This document shows, one piece after another, positions 1 to 9,552 of a DNA stretch of 64,000 nucleotides. The stretch's first letter is position 1. Every line of letters starts with the position of its first letter. Made by a program: the position numbers and the translations under genes. Location of the stretch: contig QCOP01000001.1 in the NCBI GenBank assembly GCA_003212885.1, positions 1-64,000 of the forward strand. The letters run 5' to 3'. A model generated the notes under the pieces. That model did no database searches. It saw only the letters and a list, made by a program, of their open reading frames with translations, and was not told where the DNA came from. The DNA is from Prochlorococcus sp. AG-432-D11 (GTDB taxonomy: Bacteria; Cyanobacteriota; Cyanobacteriia; PCC-6307; Cyanobiaceae).

Positions 1-54
1 AAAAATATTCAGAAGACATCGTCAAAAGTAAAGACTATCCATGATTTATATAAC

Positions 55-1149
55 TTACCAAATTCCACATTGTCCTTGATTTCTTAAAAGATGATCAGCT
101 AAAACCAAGGCTACCATTGCCTCAACCATTGGAACTGCCCTAGGAAGGACGCAAGGATCATGTCTACCTTTAGCAGCCAAAGTAGTTTCGTTACCTGAGG
201 AATCAACTGTTTTCTGTTTTTTCCCAATAGTCGCTGTTGGCTTAAATGCCACTCTTAATACAATTGTTTCTCCATTAGTGATCCCACCTTGAACACCTCC
301 TGAATTATTCGTTGCCGTTCTTAAGCGACCACTCTTCTCTGAACGAATAAATGAATCATTATGCTCACTCCCTTTAAGTAAAGTCCCTTGAAATCCCGAT
401 CCAATTTCAAAACCCTTAGAAGCAGGAAGAGACATAACTGCTTTAGCTAAATCTGCTTCAAGCTTGTCAAAAACGGGCATCCCAAGACCAGGAGGAGGAT
501 TACGAACTATACACTCAATTACTCCTCCACAAGAATCACCTTCTTTACTTATCTTTTCAATTCTTTCTATCATTGCGTTTGCCTGAAGTGAATCAGGACA
601 TCGCACTATATTTGCTTCAATATCTTCTTGGGATACTTGATCAAGGTTTATATCAGAGTCAATTGTATGAATTCTCTTAACCCACGCCAAAATCTCAGTT
701 TTTTGGTTTTTTTTACGCAAAAGCTGTTTTGCAATTGCACCTGCCGCAACTCTTCCTATAGTCTCTCTTGCTGATGCTCTTCCTCCACCACTCAAAGCTT
801 TAATGCCATATTTAAGTTGATAAGTACCATCTGCATGAGATGGCCTAAAAACATCTTTCATATCACCATAATCTGAAGGCCGTTGATCTCGATTTCGGAT
901 CAACATACATATAGGCGTACCAAGACTTTGATTGTTCAAAAGACCACTAAGAATCTCAACTTGATCAGTTTCCTTCCTTGGAGTTGTTATTTTACTTTGA
1001 CCAGGCCTTCGCCTATCAAGATCTAATTGTATCTGGGAAACATCAATCTCTAGCCTTGGAGGACAACCTTCTACTATGACACCAACGCCACCTCCATGAG
1101 ACTCTCCGAATGTAGTTACCTTAAATAGATCGCCAAAACTACTTCCCAT
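55..1149 (-). CDS. aroC: Chorismate synthase
   Basis: Converts 5-enolpyruvylshikimate-3-phosphate to chorismate, the last step of the shikimate pathway, using reduced FMN in the cytosol. The 364-residue length is normal. All three family signatures are visible: GESHGGG near residue 15, GGGRASARE near 121, and RHDPC near the C-terminus. The ATG start at 1149 gives the usual N-terminus ([19 protein letters not shown]). It lies downstream of psbA on the same strand but behind the psbA terminator, so it probably has its own promoter in the 156-bp spacer. Chorismate made here feeds TrpG (anthranilate) and MenF (isochorismate), both encoded later in this window. Confidence 0.97.
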   Translation of the reverse strand: MGSSFGDLFKVTTFGESHGGGVGVIVEGCPPRLEIDVSQIQLDLDRRRPGQSKITTPRKETDQVEILSGLLNNQSLGTPICMLIRNRDQRPSDYGDMKDVFRPSHADGTYQLKYGIKALSGGGRASARETIGRVAAGAIAKQLLRKKNQKTEILAWVKRIHTIDSDINLDQVSQEDIEANIVRCPDSLQANAMIERIEKISKEGDSCGGVIECIVRNPPPGLGMPVFDKLEADLAKAVMSLPASKGFEIGSGFQGTLLKGSEHNDSFIRSEKSGRLRTATNNSGGVQGGITNGETIVLRVAFKPTATIGKKQKTVDSSGNETTLAAKGRHDPCVLPRAVPMVEAMVALVLADHLLRNQGQCGIW

Positions 1150-1250
1150 AAACCAAAAGTTCCAAAGTCAAGAATAGATTAAATTAATACTTGAGAAAGA
1201 ATAATCAATGTTTATTCTTTTAGCAGGAAAAAACATATCCCCAATAAAAA

Positions 1251-1280
1251 AAGCCCCTTTTTTTAAGGGGCTTTTATTAT
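1251..1280 (-). terminator. Rho-independent terminator of psbA
   Basis: An AAGCCCCTT / AAGGGGCTT stem with an A/T-only loop follows the psbA stop codon. Read on the minus strand it is followed by a run of T, as expected for intrinsic termination. The A-rich flank on the other side would let it work in both directions. Confidence 0.85.
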
Positions 1281-1305
1281 AGGTCAATTAATATGAAAAA
1301 TTAAA

Positions 1306-2388
1306 TTAACCAATTGCAGGAGCTACAAGAGCTACTGAAGTTGACTCTGCAGAAGCAAGGTCAAGAGGGAAGTTGTGAGCATTACGCTCATGCATTACTT
1401 CCATACCAAGGTTGGCACGGTTAAGAACATCTCCCCATGTTGGAACAACTTTTCCATTTGCATCAACAACAGATTGGTTGAAGTTGAAGCCATTAAGGTT
1501 GAAAGCCATGGTGCAGATGCCCATAGATGTCAACCAAACACATACAACTGGGAAAATTGCAAGGAAGAAGTGGAGACTACGACTGTTGTTGAAACTTGCA
1601 TATTGGAAGATCAAACGGCCGAAATAACCATGAGCAGCAACGATGTTATATGTTTCTTCTTCTTGTCCGAACTTATAACCGTAGTTCTGAGACTCAGTCT
1701 CAGTGGTTTCACGAATCAAAGAAGATGTAACTAATGAACCATGCATTGCAGAGAACAAGCTACCTCCGAACATTCCAGCAACACCTGCCATATGGAAAGG
1801 GTGCATAAGAATATTGTGCTCAGCCTGGAAAACAAACATAAAGTTGAACGTTCCAGAAATTCCGAGAGGCATTCCATCAGAGAATGAACCCTGACCAAAT
1901 GGGTAAACAAGGAAAACTGCGAAAGCAGCTGATACAGGAGCTGAGTAAGCAACACAGATCCAAGGACGCATACCTAAACGATATGAAAGCTCCCACTGAC
2001 GGCCCATATAGGCACAAATTCCGATAAGGAAGTGGAAGATTACAAGCTGGTAAGGGCCACCGTTATATAGCCACTCATCAACTGTTGCAGCTTCCCAAAT
2101 TGGATAGAAGTGCAAGCCGATTGCATTACTTGAAGGAACAACAGCACCTGAAATGATGTTATTTCCATACATAAATGAACCAGCAACTGGTTCACGAATG
2201 CCATCTATATCAACTGGAGGAGCAGCAATAAATGCAACTACAAAACAAGCTGTGGCAGCCAACAAGCAAGGGATCATCAAAACACCAAACCAACCGACAT
2301 AAATGCGGTTGTTGGTTGAAGTAACCCACTCACAGAACTGTGGCCAACCTTTGAGCAGCGAAGAACGCTGCTGCTGAATGGTGGTCAT
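1306..2388 (-). CDS. psbA: Photosystem II reaction centre protein D1
   Basis: D1 is the thylakoid membrane subunit of photosystem II that binds P680, pheophytin, QB and the Mn4CaO5 cluster. The 360-residue sequence is highly conserved. The segment [16 protein letters not shown] carries the His332, Glu333, His337, Asp342 and Ala344 ligand region (numbering shifted by one here), and a 15-residue tail after LDLA is removed by the CtpA protease. The residue equivalent to canonical 130 is Gln (GRQWE), the D1:1-like form typical of lower light, not Glu. No second copy is present in this window. Synonymous codon use looks more optimised than in neighbouring genes, as usual for a very highly expressed gene. 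Confidence 0.99.
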   Translation of the reverse strand: MTTIQQQRSSLLKGWPQFCEWVTSTNNRIYVGWFGVLMIPCLLAATACFVVAFIAAPPVDIDGIREPVAGSFMYGNNIISGAVVPSSNAIGLHFYPIWEAATVDEWLYNGGPYQLVIFHFLIGICAYMGRQWELSYRLGMRPWICVAYSAPVSAAFAVFLVYPFGQGSFSDGMPLGISGTFNFMFVFQAEHNILMHPFHMAGVAGMFGGSLFSAMHGSLVTSSLIRETTETESQNYGYKFGQEEETYNIVAAHGYFGRLIFQYASFNNSRSLHFFLAIFPVVCVWLTSMGICTMAFNLNGFNFNQSVVDANGKVVPTWGDVLNRANLGMEVMHERNAHNFPLDLASAESTSVALVAPAIG

Positions 2389-2403
2389 GAGGACGAGAGT
2401 TGT

Positions 2404-2417
2404 GTCCCAATTGGGAC
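2404..2417. promoter_or_regulatory. Perfect 14-bp palindrome in the psbA leader
   Basis: GTCCCAATTGGGAC is a perfect inverted repeat ending 15 nt before the psbA ATG. It could be a protein-binding operator or a short hairpin in the mRNA 5' end next to the ribosome entry site. The symmetry is seen directly; a function is inferred. Confidence 0.5.
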
Positions 2418-2431
2418 GGTAAATAAGGACA

Positions 2432-2459
2432 GGATATTACCTGCCAGATTGGATATTAC
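2432..2459 (-). promoter_or_regulatory. Probable psbA promoter with duplicated GTAATATCC
   Basis: Read towards psbA, the 9-mer GTAATATCC occurs twice with starts 19 bp apart, and each copy contains TAATAT, a plausible -10 hexamer. No strong -35 is visible. The duplication could provide two start sites or a repeated regulator site. The promoter call rests on position and the TAATAT match only. Confidence 0.4.
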
Positions 2460-2755
2460 TTGAAAATCCTTAAGAATGTGAGCCATAAGACGGGGAAATT
2501 ATTAAGAAATTACAAACATGCATCAGGGGGGCAGAGATCTCTTAATATTTCCTTTATAAATCCTTTAAAGCTTAATGGTCCTCATTAAACTAATGCTAAA
2601 TGGCAAGCATCACGAAGAAAGGCTCCCTCTAAAACTTGCAAGACATCGGAAGATTGAACTTGAGGGGTTAGGAGCTACAGTCTACTGGAGTGAGCGAATC
2701 TTTATATAAGACTAAAAAAATAAATTTTCAACAATCTAAATCATTAGCATCCCAA
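2460..2755. other. Spacer upstream of psbA, no gene seen
   Basis: The 367-bp gap between psbA and the aspartoacylase-like gene holds the psbA control region at its psbA end. The rest contains no convincing ORF, tRNA or strong hairpin. Its length is unusual for this compact genome, so an unrecognised small RNA or an extended psbA control region is possible. Confidence 0.4.
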
Positions 2756-3676
2756 TTACATTAAAGATATCAATTCATCAACCCATTTTCTATCTGTCAT
2801 TATTGTCTCTTTTCTAGTCAAGCTTAATGCTATACCTTTCTCACGATAAGCAGCTTCATTAATAAATAGAGGCACTTCTGAACCCATTAAAGAATATTTA
2901 GACTCATTAAATTTTTCTTCTATATCATATCCTGAAAATAAGCAAGTATCTTTGTTTAATGGAAGCCAATCCTTTCCATCTAAATTAGGATGCACAAATC
3001 CATTGATATTTCCGTTGCCATCTCTTGGGAAATCAACACTTCTTAAATGAGAATGAATAATAAGAGTTTCAGGGAAGGTGAACAGTTGCTTCTTAAGCTT
3101 ATGAAAAAGATTAAAAATAGTAGAAAGTACAAGTAATGTTTGGCTAACAATTCTTTCACAAAGAACCCCTTGGGCAACTGGACCAATTTCGACAACAATT
3201 CCACATGGCCAATATTCAACTAAAAAGCCCTTCTGAGTTAAATCCTTCTCATACAAATAAACAGGCAAGCCAAGTTCATACTGTAAGAACGAAGCTATAG
3301 CCAAGTCTGCTGGTCTTCTTCCATAGAGGACTATGCAAGTGCCCATATTCGCAGTAGTACTATGAAAATCAAAAACAAATTGTGATTGTTTGCTCCCACC
3401 CTTTCCATATATATGATTGATTGATCTTGCTCGAAGGACCTCATAAGCATTATTATTTAAATCTTGAAGTATTTCTGAATAGAATGTTCTATTTAAATCC
3501 ATATCAATATATCTAAGACATTTCTCCATTGCTAATGGATTTCCAATGTCACTAAAAAATTTAATCCCATGAGTATCTATCAAGCTAGGTTTATTTTGCC
3601 ACTGTTTTAATAGCCAAGGGGCATTGATTTCATTGCCATGTGTTCCTCCTAATATAAGCAATTTTTTTTCAGACAT
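2756..3676 (-). CDS. Aspartoacylase/AstE-family metallo-deacylase
   Basis: A zinc carboxypeptidase-fold deacylase of the AspA/AstE family that removes an acyl group from an amino acid; N-acetylaspartate is the substrate of the namesake, and the real substrate here is unknown. The zinc-binding GGTHGNE motif is at residues 10-16 (His13, Glu16), followed by DMDLNRTF, FDFHST (third ligand region) and VVEIGP with the probable catalytic Glu. The 306-residue length is normal. It is divergent from the next gene across 69 bp. Marine picocyanobacteria commonly carry this gene, usually annotated as putative aspartoacylase. Confidence 0.85.
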   Translation of the reverse strand: MSEKKLLILGGTHGNEINAPWLLKQWQNKPSLIDTHGIKFFSDIGNPLAMEKCLRYIDMDLNRTFYSEILQDLNNNAYEVLRARSINHIYGKGGSKQSQFVFDFHSTTANMGTCIVLYGRRPADLAIASFLQYELGLPVYLYEKDLTQKGFLVEYWPCGIVVEIGPVAQGVLCERIVSQTLLVLSTIFNLFHKLKKQLFTFPETLIIHSHLRSVDFPRDGNGNINGFVHPNLDGKDWLPLNKDTCLFSGYDIEEKFNESKYSLMGSEVPLFINEAAYREKGIALSLTRKETIMTDRKWVDELISLM

Positions 3677-3745
3677 TAAAGATTCACTCTTATGTAATTT
3701 ATTTTAAATATAATTAAATCAAACAACTTAAGCTTCAACTTATAA

Positions 3746-4732
3746 ATGCCAATTCCATCCGCAATTGTTAAATCTGCTAGAAGGTTTTGGAAATGGGAAT
3801 GGATGAATTTAATGAATGGGTTAGCCCCATCGGATAAAAAAGGAAATTTTTGTCGTGTTCCTAGCCAAAAGCTTACAACCTCAATTCCAGTTTCCAGCGA
3901 CCTCATGGGAAGAGCTAAAGAAGACTTGCCGATTTTGATTGTTGGGAGAAGCTGCCCTTGGGCTCATAGAACATGGCTAATGTTCGAATTAAAAAATCTA
4001 AAAGATCAAATCAATTTGATCTTTGCAAGAGCAGATCATAGTGCTGGAAGATGGGCTATTGAGCCAGCTTGGCATGGGCTTAAGACACTTGATGAAATTT
4101 ATAAAAAATGTCAAATGCCAGCTAAATTCAAATCCACTGTGCCTGTCTTAATTGATCCGAAGCCATCAAAACATAAACATCCAGAAATACTAGGGAATGA
4201 AAGCTCAGAACTTGTTATTGCTCTAAATAATTGGCCTCTAAACCAAGATCAAATAGATCTCAATCCAAGTTACCTTATCGAAGAAATTAATTACTGGCAA
4301 AATATGATCCAACTATCTGTCAACGATGGTGTATATCGATGCGGATTTGCTAGGAATCAAAGCGCATATAACAAAGCTAGTAATGAACTCTTTAAAGCCA
4401 TAAATTTTATTGAAAAAAAACTTTCTCAAAAAGGACCTTGGCTATGTGGAGAACATCTTACAATTGCAGATGTTAGATTATTTCCAACTCTAATAAGATG
4501 GGAAATGGTTTATTCACCTCTGTTTAGATGCTCCAAAGTCCCTTTATGGAATTTCCCCAATACTTGGGAGTGGAGAAAAAAATTTGCAAGCATACCCAAT
4601 GTCACTAAAACAATTGATTCTGAAGCATGGAGAACTGATTATTTTGGGGCACTATTTCCTCTTAATCCATCTAATATAATACCAGATGGTCCAGATATAA
4701 TGACACTTATTAATTCCAAAATTAGTTTTTAA
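3746..4732 (+). CDS. Glutathionyl-hydroquinone reductase-like (Xi-class GST)
   Basis: The protein has an N-terminal thioredoxin-like domain with RSCPWAHR (catalytic Cys70) and an all-alpha C-terminal domain with VYRCGFARNQSAY and GPWLCGEHLTIADVRLF. These are hallmarks of the YqjG/Ecm4 family, which uses glutathione to remove glutathione from quinone conjugates. The N-terminal WEWMNLMNGLAPSDKKGNF matches family N-termini and supports the ATG at 3746. Glutathione synthetase and glutaredoxin are encoded near 48.7-49.9 kb, so the cofactor is available. The DUF2301 gene follows after one base, suggesting co-transcription. Confidence 0.85.
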   Translation: MPIPSAIVKSARRFWKWEWMNLMNGLAPSDKKGNFCRVPSQKLTTSIPVSSDLMGRAKEDLPILIVGRSCPWAHRTWLMFELKNLKDQINLIFARADHSAGRWAIEPAWHGLKTLDEIYKKCQMPAKFKSTVPVLIDPKPSKHKHPEILGNESSELVIALNNWPLNQDQIDLNPSYLIEEINYWQNMIQLSVNDGVYRCGFARNQSAYNKASNELFKAINFIEKKLSQKGPWLCGEHLTIADVRLFPTLIRWEMVYSPLFRCSKVPLWNFPNTWEWRKKFASIPNVTKTIDSEAWRTDYFGALFPLNPSNIIPDGPDIMTLINSKISF

Positions 4733-4733
4733 A

Positions 4734-5408
4734 ATGAACAATTTATCATCAGATTCCATAAATAAAAATACAGAACAAGGGCAAAGAAAATATCAAGGTA
4801 TCTATGGGATTTATGAAATAAATAAAAAAGATGAGCATGAGGTTAGGCTTTATAGAATATCACTTCTATGTTGTGGCTTATCATTCAACTTCGGCTTAAG
4901 TCAATGGATTCTCCTTGGGCCTAATTATGCTTGGATATGGATTATTCCACTATCAATCTCAACATTTTTTGCTCTTAATTGGATACATATATACCTGCGT
5001 TCAATTCACAATATCTTAAAAATATTTTGCTTATTAGGTTCTCTTGGAGCTTTAATTATTTTAAGTGTTATTAATCCACAGACCCTATTAATAGAAATAT
5101 CAAACAAACCAATATATTTACTACCTATTACTCCTCTTTTTGCTGCATTAACAGGCTTAGGATTCAAAGAGTATTTCTGCTTTAGGCAAGTAGAAGCAAT
5201 TGGAATAACAATATTGCTGCCTCTAAGCTTGTCCTTTCATTTACTTAATTTATTTAATCATTTCTTTTCAATCTCACTAATTTATCTATCAAGTATTTTA
5301 TTAATTATTTTAGCTTTAAAGAAATTCGGTACAAACCCTGCAAATGATATTGGAGATAAAAGCATTTTTGACTTTCTAGAAAATGAGCGATCTTCATCAA
5401 GAGCATAA
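4734..5408 (+). CDS. DUF2301 integral membrane protein
   Basis: A conserved cyanobacterial membrane protein of unknown function. A soluble N-terminus of about 40 residues (GIYGIYEINKKDEHEVRLYR) precedes about seven hydrophobic segments; GLGFKEYFCFRQ lies between two of them and is typical of the family. The start is one base after the preceding stop codon, so translation is probably coupled. No catalytic motif is visible. Confidence 0.75.
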   Translation: MNNLSSDSINKNTEQGQRKYQGIYGIYEINKKDEHEVRLYRISLLCCGLSFNFGLSQWILLGPNYAWIWIIPLSISTFFALNWIHIYLRSIHNILKIFCLLGSLGALIILSVINPQTLLIEISNKPIYLLPITPLFAALTGLGFKEYFCFRQVEAIGITILLPLSLSFHLLNLFNHFFSISLIYLSSILLIILALKKFGTNPANDIGDKSIFDFLENERSSSRA

Positions 5409-5574
5409 ACACAAAAAATTTTAGCCACAAAGCAAGTCAACCAATCAGTATCTTTTAATACATTTTTATTGGCTTTGTCTGGAAATCAAACCTAGTTCGG
5501 TTTACATCTGTGGCAGATTCTCACAAGTTGTTTAATGTATCTATGTTGAATGAACCTGCATCCGTCAAGCATTA

Positions 5575-5793
5575 ATGAACTCAATAGACGAACACATTCA
5601 AAAGGATCAATCTGAGATCCAAGCTGCAGAAGCTGAAGGCAATGCAGCAAAAGTAAGACACCTTACTGATGAGCTTAACTCTCTAGAAGAATACAAGGAG
5701 CATCATCCGGAAGACAAGCATGATCCAAATGCTCTTGAACTTTTTTGCGATGCAAACCCTGATGAGCCAGAGTGTCTTGTTTACGATGACTAA
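5575..5793 (+). CDS. cp12: CP12, Calvin-cycle regulator
   Basis: CP12 is a small disordered protein that binds GAPDH and phosphoribulokinase in the dark and inactivates them. The C-terminal core LELFCDANPDEPECLVYDD, with Cys58 and Cys67, is clear and forms the GAPDH-binding loop. The AEGNAAKVRHLTDELNSLEEYKEHHP segment carries the PRK-side helix. The N-terminal cysteine pair of canonical CP12 is absent; only two cysteines exist in the 72 residues. The gene stands alone with a 166-bp upstream spacer and a strong terminator. Confidence 0.95.
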   Translation: MNSIDEHIQKDQSEIQAAEAEGNAAKVRHLTDELNSLEEYKEHHPEDKHDPNALELFCDANPDEPECLVYDD

Positions 5794-5810
5794 GAAATAG
5801 AACTTCTTTG

Positions 5811-5857
5811 AAACCATTAAAAAAAGCGGGTTAAACTCCCGCTTTTTTTAATGGTTT
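5811..5857. terminator. Bidirectional terminator between cp12 and a small gene
   Basis: A perfect 20-bp inverted repeat (arms 5811-5830 and 5838-5857, core AGCGGG/CCCGCT) surrounds a 7-nt loop, with A and T runs built into the arms so it can terminate transcription from both sides. The right arm runs into the stop codon of the convergent minus-strand gene (TAA, 5856-5858), so one element ends both transcripts. Confidence 0.92.
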
Positions 5858-6038
5858 AATAATCCATATTAAAATCTGAGGGGCTTCCAGTTAAAGAACA
5901 AACCACTGCTTCCTCGTTCTTCATGGCTCTAACCTCATTAATCGGACGGCCCATACGCTTTAGAACTTCAATATCTTGACTCGTTTGGCATCGTGCAATC
6001 ACTTTGCCTTCTTGATCTAAGCAAGTGTAAAAATTCAT
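5856..6038 (-). CDS. Small conserved hypothetical protein, 60 aa
   Basis: I do not recognise a named domain. The ATG at 6038 gives MNFYTCLDQEGKVIARCQT and ends in SPSDFNMDY; a GTG two codons upstream is possible. It has three cysteines and looks like a small cytosolic protein. It lies downstream of obg on the same strand and shares its terminator with cp12. A regular coding pattern and clean context support a real gene. Function unknown. Confidence 0.6.
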   Translation of the reverse strand: MNFYTCLDQEGKVIARCQTSQDIEVLKRMGRPINEVRAMKNEEAVVCSLTGSPSDFNMDY

Positions 6039-6114
6039 AATCACAAAATCTACATCCCATTTATGACCAACTTTTAGCTACTCGACAAGAAGAAACTTGA
6101 TCTGAACACAAAAA

Positions 6115-7107
6115 TTACTTAATCTCTAAAGCTTCCCAGACTCTACTCAATAATAAATCCAAGCCATCATTCATAGCTGCCGAAATCGAAAAAACTTTTT
6201 TCCCTATTTCACATTCAATCTGTTTTATTAATTTATTTTGTTGGTCCTTATTTAGCAGTTCTTTTTTATTAAGAACAAGAATTCTCTCTCTCCCCAAAAG
6301 ACCATGTCCATATGCCATCAATTCTTCTTCGATGATTTTAATGTCATTAATTGGATTAGCTGTTGAAGCATCAACTAAATGAATAAGCAATCGTGTCCTC
6401 TCAATATGTCTAAGAAAATCATGTCCAAGACCTATGCCACTAGCTGCGCCCGCTATTAATCCTGGGATATCAGCGAAAACGGTTCCATCTCCACTTGGCT
6501 TTCTGACTACACCAAGATTTGGAATTAAAGTTGTAAAGGGATAATTGGCAATTTTTGGCTTTGCCGAAGAAAGAACCGAAATTAATGTACTTTTACCTGC
6601 ATTAGGCAAACCAATAATGCCTACTTCTGCAAGAAGCTTCAGCTCTAGTTTCAAATCCCACTCCTCTCCTTCAGCCCCCTCTGTAAATTTCTCAGGCGCT
6701 CGATTTCTATTACTTAAATAATGAGCATTTCCTAAACCTCCTCTCCCGCCATAAGCAACAACAAGCGTTTCACCATGATGCACTAAATCACCAAAGACCA
6801 TGCCAGTCATTTGGTGCCTTACTTGTGTTCCGCAAGGTACCTTTAAAAAAATATCTTCTCCTGATGCACCAGTACATTTATTGGGGCCACCTCTAACCCC
6901 ATCACTCGCAGATATCAACCTATTAAATTTAAAATCTAATAAAGTTTGTAGATTGGAGTCAGCTTGAAGAATAACTCCTCCTCCCTTTCCTCCATCTCCG
7001 CCTGAGGGACCACCAGCTGGAACATATTTTTCTCTTCGAAAAGCAACTATGCCATCGCCTCCTCTTCCGGCTTTGACTCTAATAAATGCTTGATCAATAA
7101 ACTGCAC
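6115..7107 (-). CDS. obg: Obg/CgtA GTPase
   Basis: A GTPase that binds the 50S subunit and acts in late ribosome assembly and stress signalling. The glycine-rich Obg fold is at residues 1-160 ([23 protein letters not shown]), followed by the G domain with GLPNAGKST near 166, DIPGLI and NKKE. It ends soon after the G domain (330 aa), so it lacks the variable C-terminal OCT domain. The start is a GTG at 7107. It follows mutS2 after 6 bases in the hemB-mutS2-obg strand run. Confidence 0.96.
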   Translation of the reverse strand: MQFIDQAFIRVKAGRGGDGIVAFRREKYVPAGGPSGGDGGKGGGVILQADSNLQTLLDFKFNRLISASDGVRGGPNKCTGASGEDIFLKVPCGTQVRHQMTGMVFGDLVHHGETLVVAYGGRGGLGNAHYLSNRNRAPEKFTEGAEGEEWDLKLELKLLAEVGIIGLPNAGKSTLISVLSSAKPKIANYPFTTLIPNLGVVRKPSGDGTVFADIPGLIAGAASGIGLGHDFLRHIERTRLLIHLVDASTANPINDIKIIEEELMAYGHGLLGRERILVLNKKELLNKDQQNKLIKQIECEIGKKVFSISAAMNDGLDLLLSRVWEALEIK

Positions 7108-7113
7108 AACAAA

Positions 7114-9534
7114 TCAACGTAACCAGACAACGCTACATCCTGTTCCTCCATCCCTCTGTTCAGCATCAGTAACACGCTCAACATATGGCAACGTTTTCAA
7201 CCATTTTCTCAAACCTATTTTCAATTTTCCGGTACCTATTCCATGAATAACCCACAATTTCCCTACTGTATTTCGTATAGCCTCTTCAACGGCTACTTCA
7301 GCTTCATGCACTCTCAGTCCTCTAACATCCAAGGTATTTCGGCGTGTTCTGATTTTTGAACTATAAGCGTTAGAACTAGAAGAACTAATGTGAACAAAAG
7401 GTTCTTTAGATATAGGCTTACGACCATCCAAGCTTTCAACTTCCGATAAATCAAGAACACTTCGAAAAACACCGCAAAGAACTGTTATTTGATCCGAATC
7501 TTCTGAAATACTTAGTACATCAGCCGACTTTCCAATAGAAACTAATTTTACTTTTTCTCCTATCTCAGGCCTCCAGCCCAAATTTTCTTTCTTTTGAATC
7601 TGATGTTGTGTATCAATTTGAATTTGCCTCAAACGCCTCCCAGCTTTCCGAGCTACCTCCCCATCAGCATTTTTTTTACGTAAACGCTTTATAAGCTCTC
7701 TCACTTCTTGTTGACCATCACATATTTCTTTCTGCAACATTTGCTTACCTAGAACATTGAAATCTTTATGTTTCTTTCTTTGCTCCTCAAAAGCTAAGAG
7801 CAATTCATCATGAAGCAACTCAGTTCTAGCAAGCAATTCTGATGCATCTTCTGCAGCCTTTTGTTGACGTAATTTCTGCTCTTCCAACCCTTTGATGATT
7901 TGATTGACATCATCTATTCCTTTTGGTGCAACCAGTCTTTTAGCTTGGCTAATAATTTCTACATCTAGACCAAGTCTCCTAGCAATAGCCAATGCATTAC
8001 TTTTACCAGGAATTCCCCATTGCAAATGAAAAGTAGGCTTCATTGTTTCACTGTCAAAGGCAACAGAAGCATTCTCAAACCGTTCGTCAGAATATTTTAA
8101 TGCTTTCAATTCACCAAAATGGGTTGTTGCAATTGTCAACTTCGCCCTATTAGCAAATGTTTTTAAAAGTGATATCGCCAAAGCTGTACCTTCAGTAGGA
8201 TCTGTACCTGCGCCCACTTCATCTAATAATACTAAAGCAGGGCCAGAACGTTGGTCAATTGCATCAATAATGCGTTTAATACGAACGATATGACCACTAA
8301 ACGTCGATAAGCTTTGCTCAATAGATTGTTCATCACCGATATCAGCTAAAACTTGATTAAACCAAGGCAAAGAAGGATGCTTATCACAGGGGATTAGCAT
8401 GCCACATCTTGCCATTAAAACTGCTAGACCAATACTTTTAAGAGCAATAGTTTTTCCTCCAGTATTGGGACCAGTGATAGCAACTACACGCAATTGGGAT
8501 GAAATTTCAAAAGTTGTTGGCACTACTTCAAATCCGCTTTTATGTTTGTATTGCCAATAAAGCAATGGATGTCTAAACCCTTTAATCAACAAGTCACATT
8601 CTGAGTTCTCATCTATTAAAGGAGACTTCCCACCTAACCAATCCCCATATCGCGCACGAGCGAAAGCTAATTCAATCTCAAGCAAAATACTGGTCATTAT
8701 CTCTAAATCTTCAACACAATCAGCAACTTGCCTACTCCATATACTCAATAATCGCTTTTCCTCTTCTAAGATTTCAGCTTGAAGTTTTACAATTTTGTTG
8801 CCAAGAGGAATGATTGATTGTGGTTCTAAAAAAATTGTATTACCTGAGCCAGAAGTGTCGTGAATAATGCCTCCAATTTGGTCAGCAGAACCAATCTTCA
8901 GTGATATAACTGGGCGTCCATTCCTTTCAGTTATAACGTTATCTTGAACTATAAAACTAAATTTCCTTAGCAAGTCATTAATAATTCCTCGACGTGTTAA
9001 AGTCTGATCTCTTAAGTGTTGACGTAATTCAAATAATTTATTGCTTGCTCTATCTGCAACTCGACCTCCTTCATCTAAGCCAAATTCAAAAACTTTAAGT
9101 AAGTTAGAAAAACTAGAAATACCTTGAACCAACTCAGTCGTAACAGGACGCAAAGTCTTATCAGCAACTTTCTGCTTGATTCGTTTTGCAGCTTTAATTG
9201 TTTGATTAACTCTAAATAATTCTGCACCAGAGGCTATTCCTCCTTTGACACAAATACCTAATATTGAACTGATTTCATAGATTTCACTAAAGCTCAGTCC
9301 TCCTTCCATAGTTTTCTCAAGATGACCAATTTCTAATGTTTCAGCCAACATCCTTCTAGTAGTAGATATATCAGCAGGCAAACTCAACTGTTTACATTCC
9401 TTTTTAGCTTGCGGAGTACATGCAAATGTAGAAAATTGAAGACATAATTCATGCCAATCAATTAGCTCTAAAGTCTCCTTTAGAACTAATTCTGGAATCT
9501 TGACGGGGTTATGAACACTCTCAAAGTCAACCAT
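7114..9534 (-). CDS. mutS2: MutS2 ATPase/endonuclease
   Basis: A MutS paralogue that binds branched DNA or, as shown for Bacillus, collided ribosomes. It has a MutS-type core and ATPase with Walker A TGPNTGGKT near residue 352 and DEVGAGTDPTEG, a long charged coiled coil, and a C-terminal Smr domain (LDVRGLRVHEA ... HGIGTGKLK) that gives nuclease or RNA activity. It lacks the mismatch-recognition domain, as usual for MutS2. I prefer the ATG at 9534 over the TTG four codons upstream. The neighbouring ribosome-assembly GTPase obg fits a ribosome-linked role. Confidence 0.94.
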   Translation of the reverse strand: MVDFESVHNPVKIPELVLKETLELIDWHELCLQFSTFACTPQAKKECKQLSLPADISTTRRMLAETLEIGHLEKTMEGGLSFSEIYEISSILGICVKGGIASGAELFRVNQTIKAAKRIKQKVADKTLRPVTTELVQGISSFSNLLKVFEFGLDEGGRVADRASNKLFELRQHLRDQTLTRRGIINDLLRKFSFIVQDNVITERNGRPVISLKIGSADQIGGIIHDTSGSGNTIFLEPQSIIPLGNKIVKLQAEILEEEKRLLSIWSRQVADCVEDLEIMTSILLEIELAFARARYGDWLGGKSPLIDENSECDLLIKGFRHPLLYWQYKHKSGFEVVPTTFEISSQLRVVAITGPNTGGKTIALKSIGLAVLMARCGMLIPCDKHPSLPWFNQVLADIGDEQSIEQSLSTFSGHIVRIKRIIDAIDQRSGPALVLLDEVGAGTDPTEGTALAISLLKTFANRAKLTIATTHFGELKALKYSDERFENASVAFDSETMKPTFHLQWGIPGKSNALAIARRLGLDVEIISQAKRLVAPKGIDDVNQIIKGLEEQKLRQQKAAEDASELLARTELLHDELLLAFEEQRKKHKDFNVLGKQMLQKEICDGQQEVRELIKRLRKKNADGEVARKAGRRLRQIQIDTQHQIQKKENLGWRPEIGEKVKLVSIGKSADVLSISEDSDQITVLCGVFRSVLDLSEVESLDGRKPISKEPFVHISSSSSNAYSSKIRTRRNTLDVRGLRVHEAEVAVEEAIRNTVGKLWVIHGIGTGKLKIGLRKWLKTLPYVERVTDAEQRDGGTGCSVVWLR

Positions 9535-9552
9535 TTTGATAAACAAACAAAG

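Noticed and set aside
2432-2459. CRISPR or tandem repeat array near psbA
   Set aside because: Only two short copies of 9 bp are present, with no array or cas genes.
3676-3906. 76-aa minus-strand ORF overlapping the start of the glutathionyl-hydroquinone reductase-like gene
   Set aside because: It lies antisense to the conserved N-terminus of the GST-like gene and has no recognisable motif.
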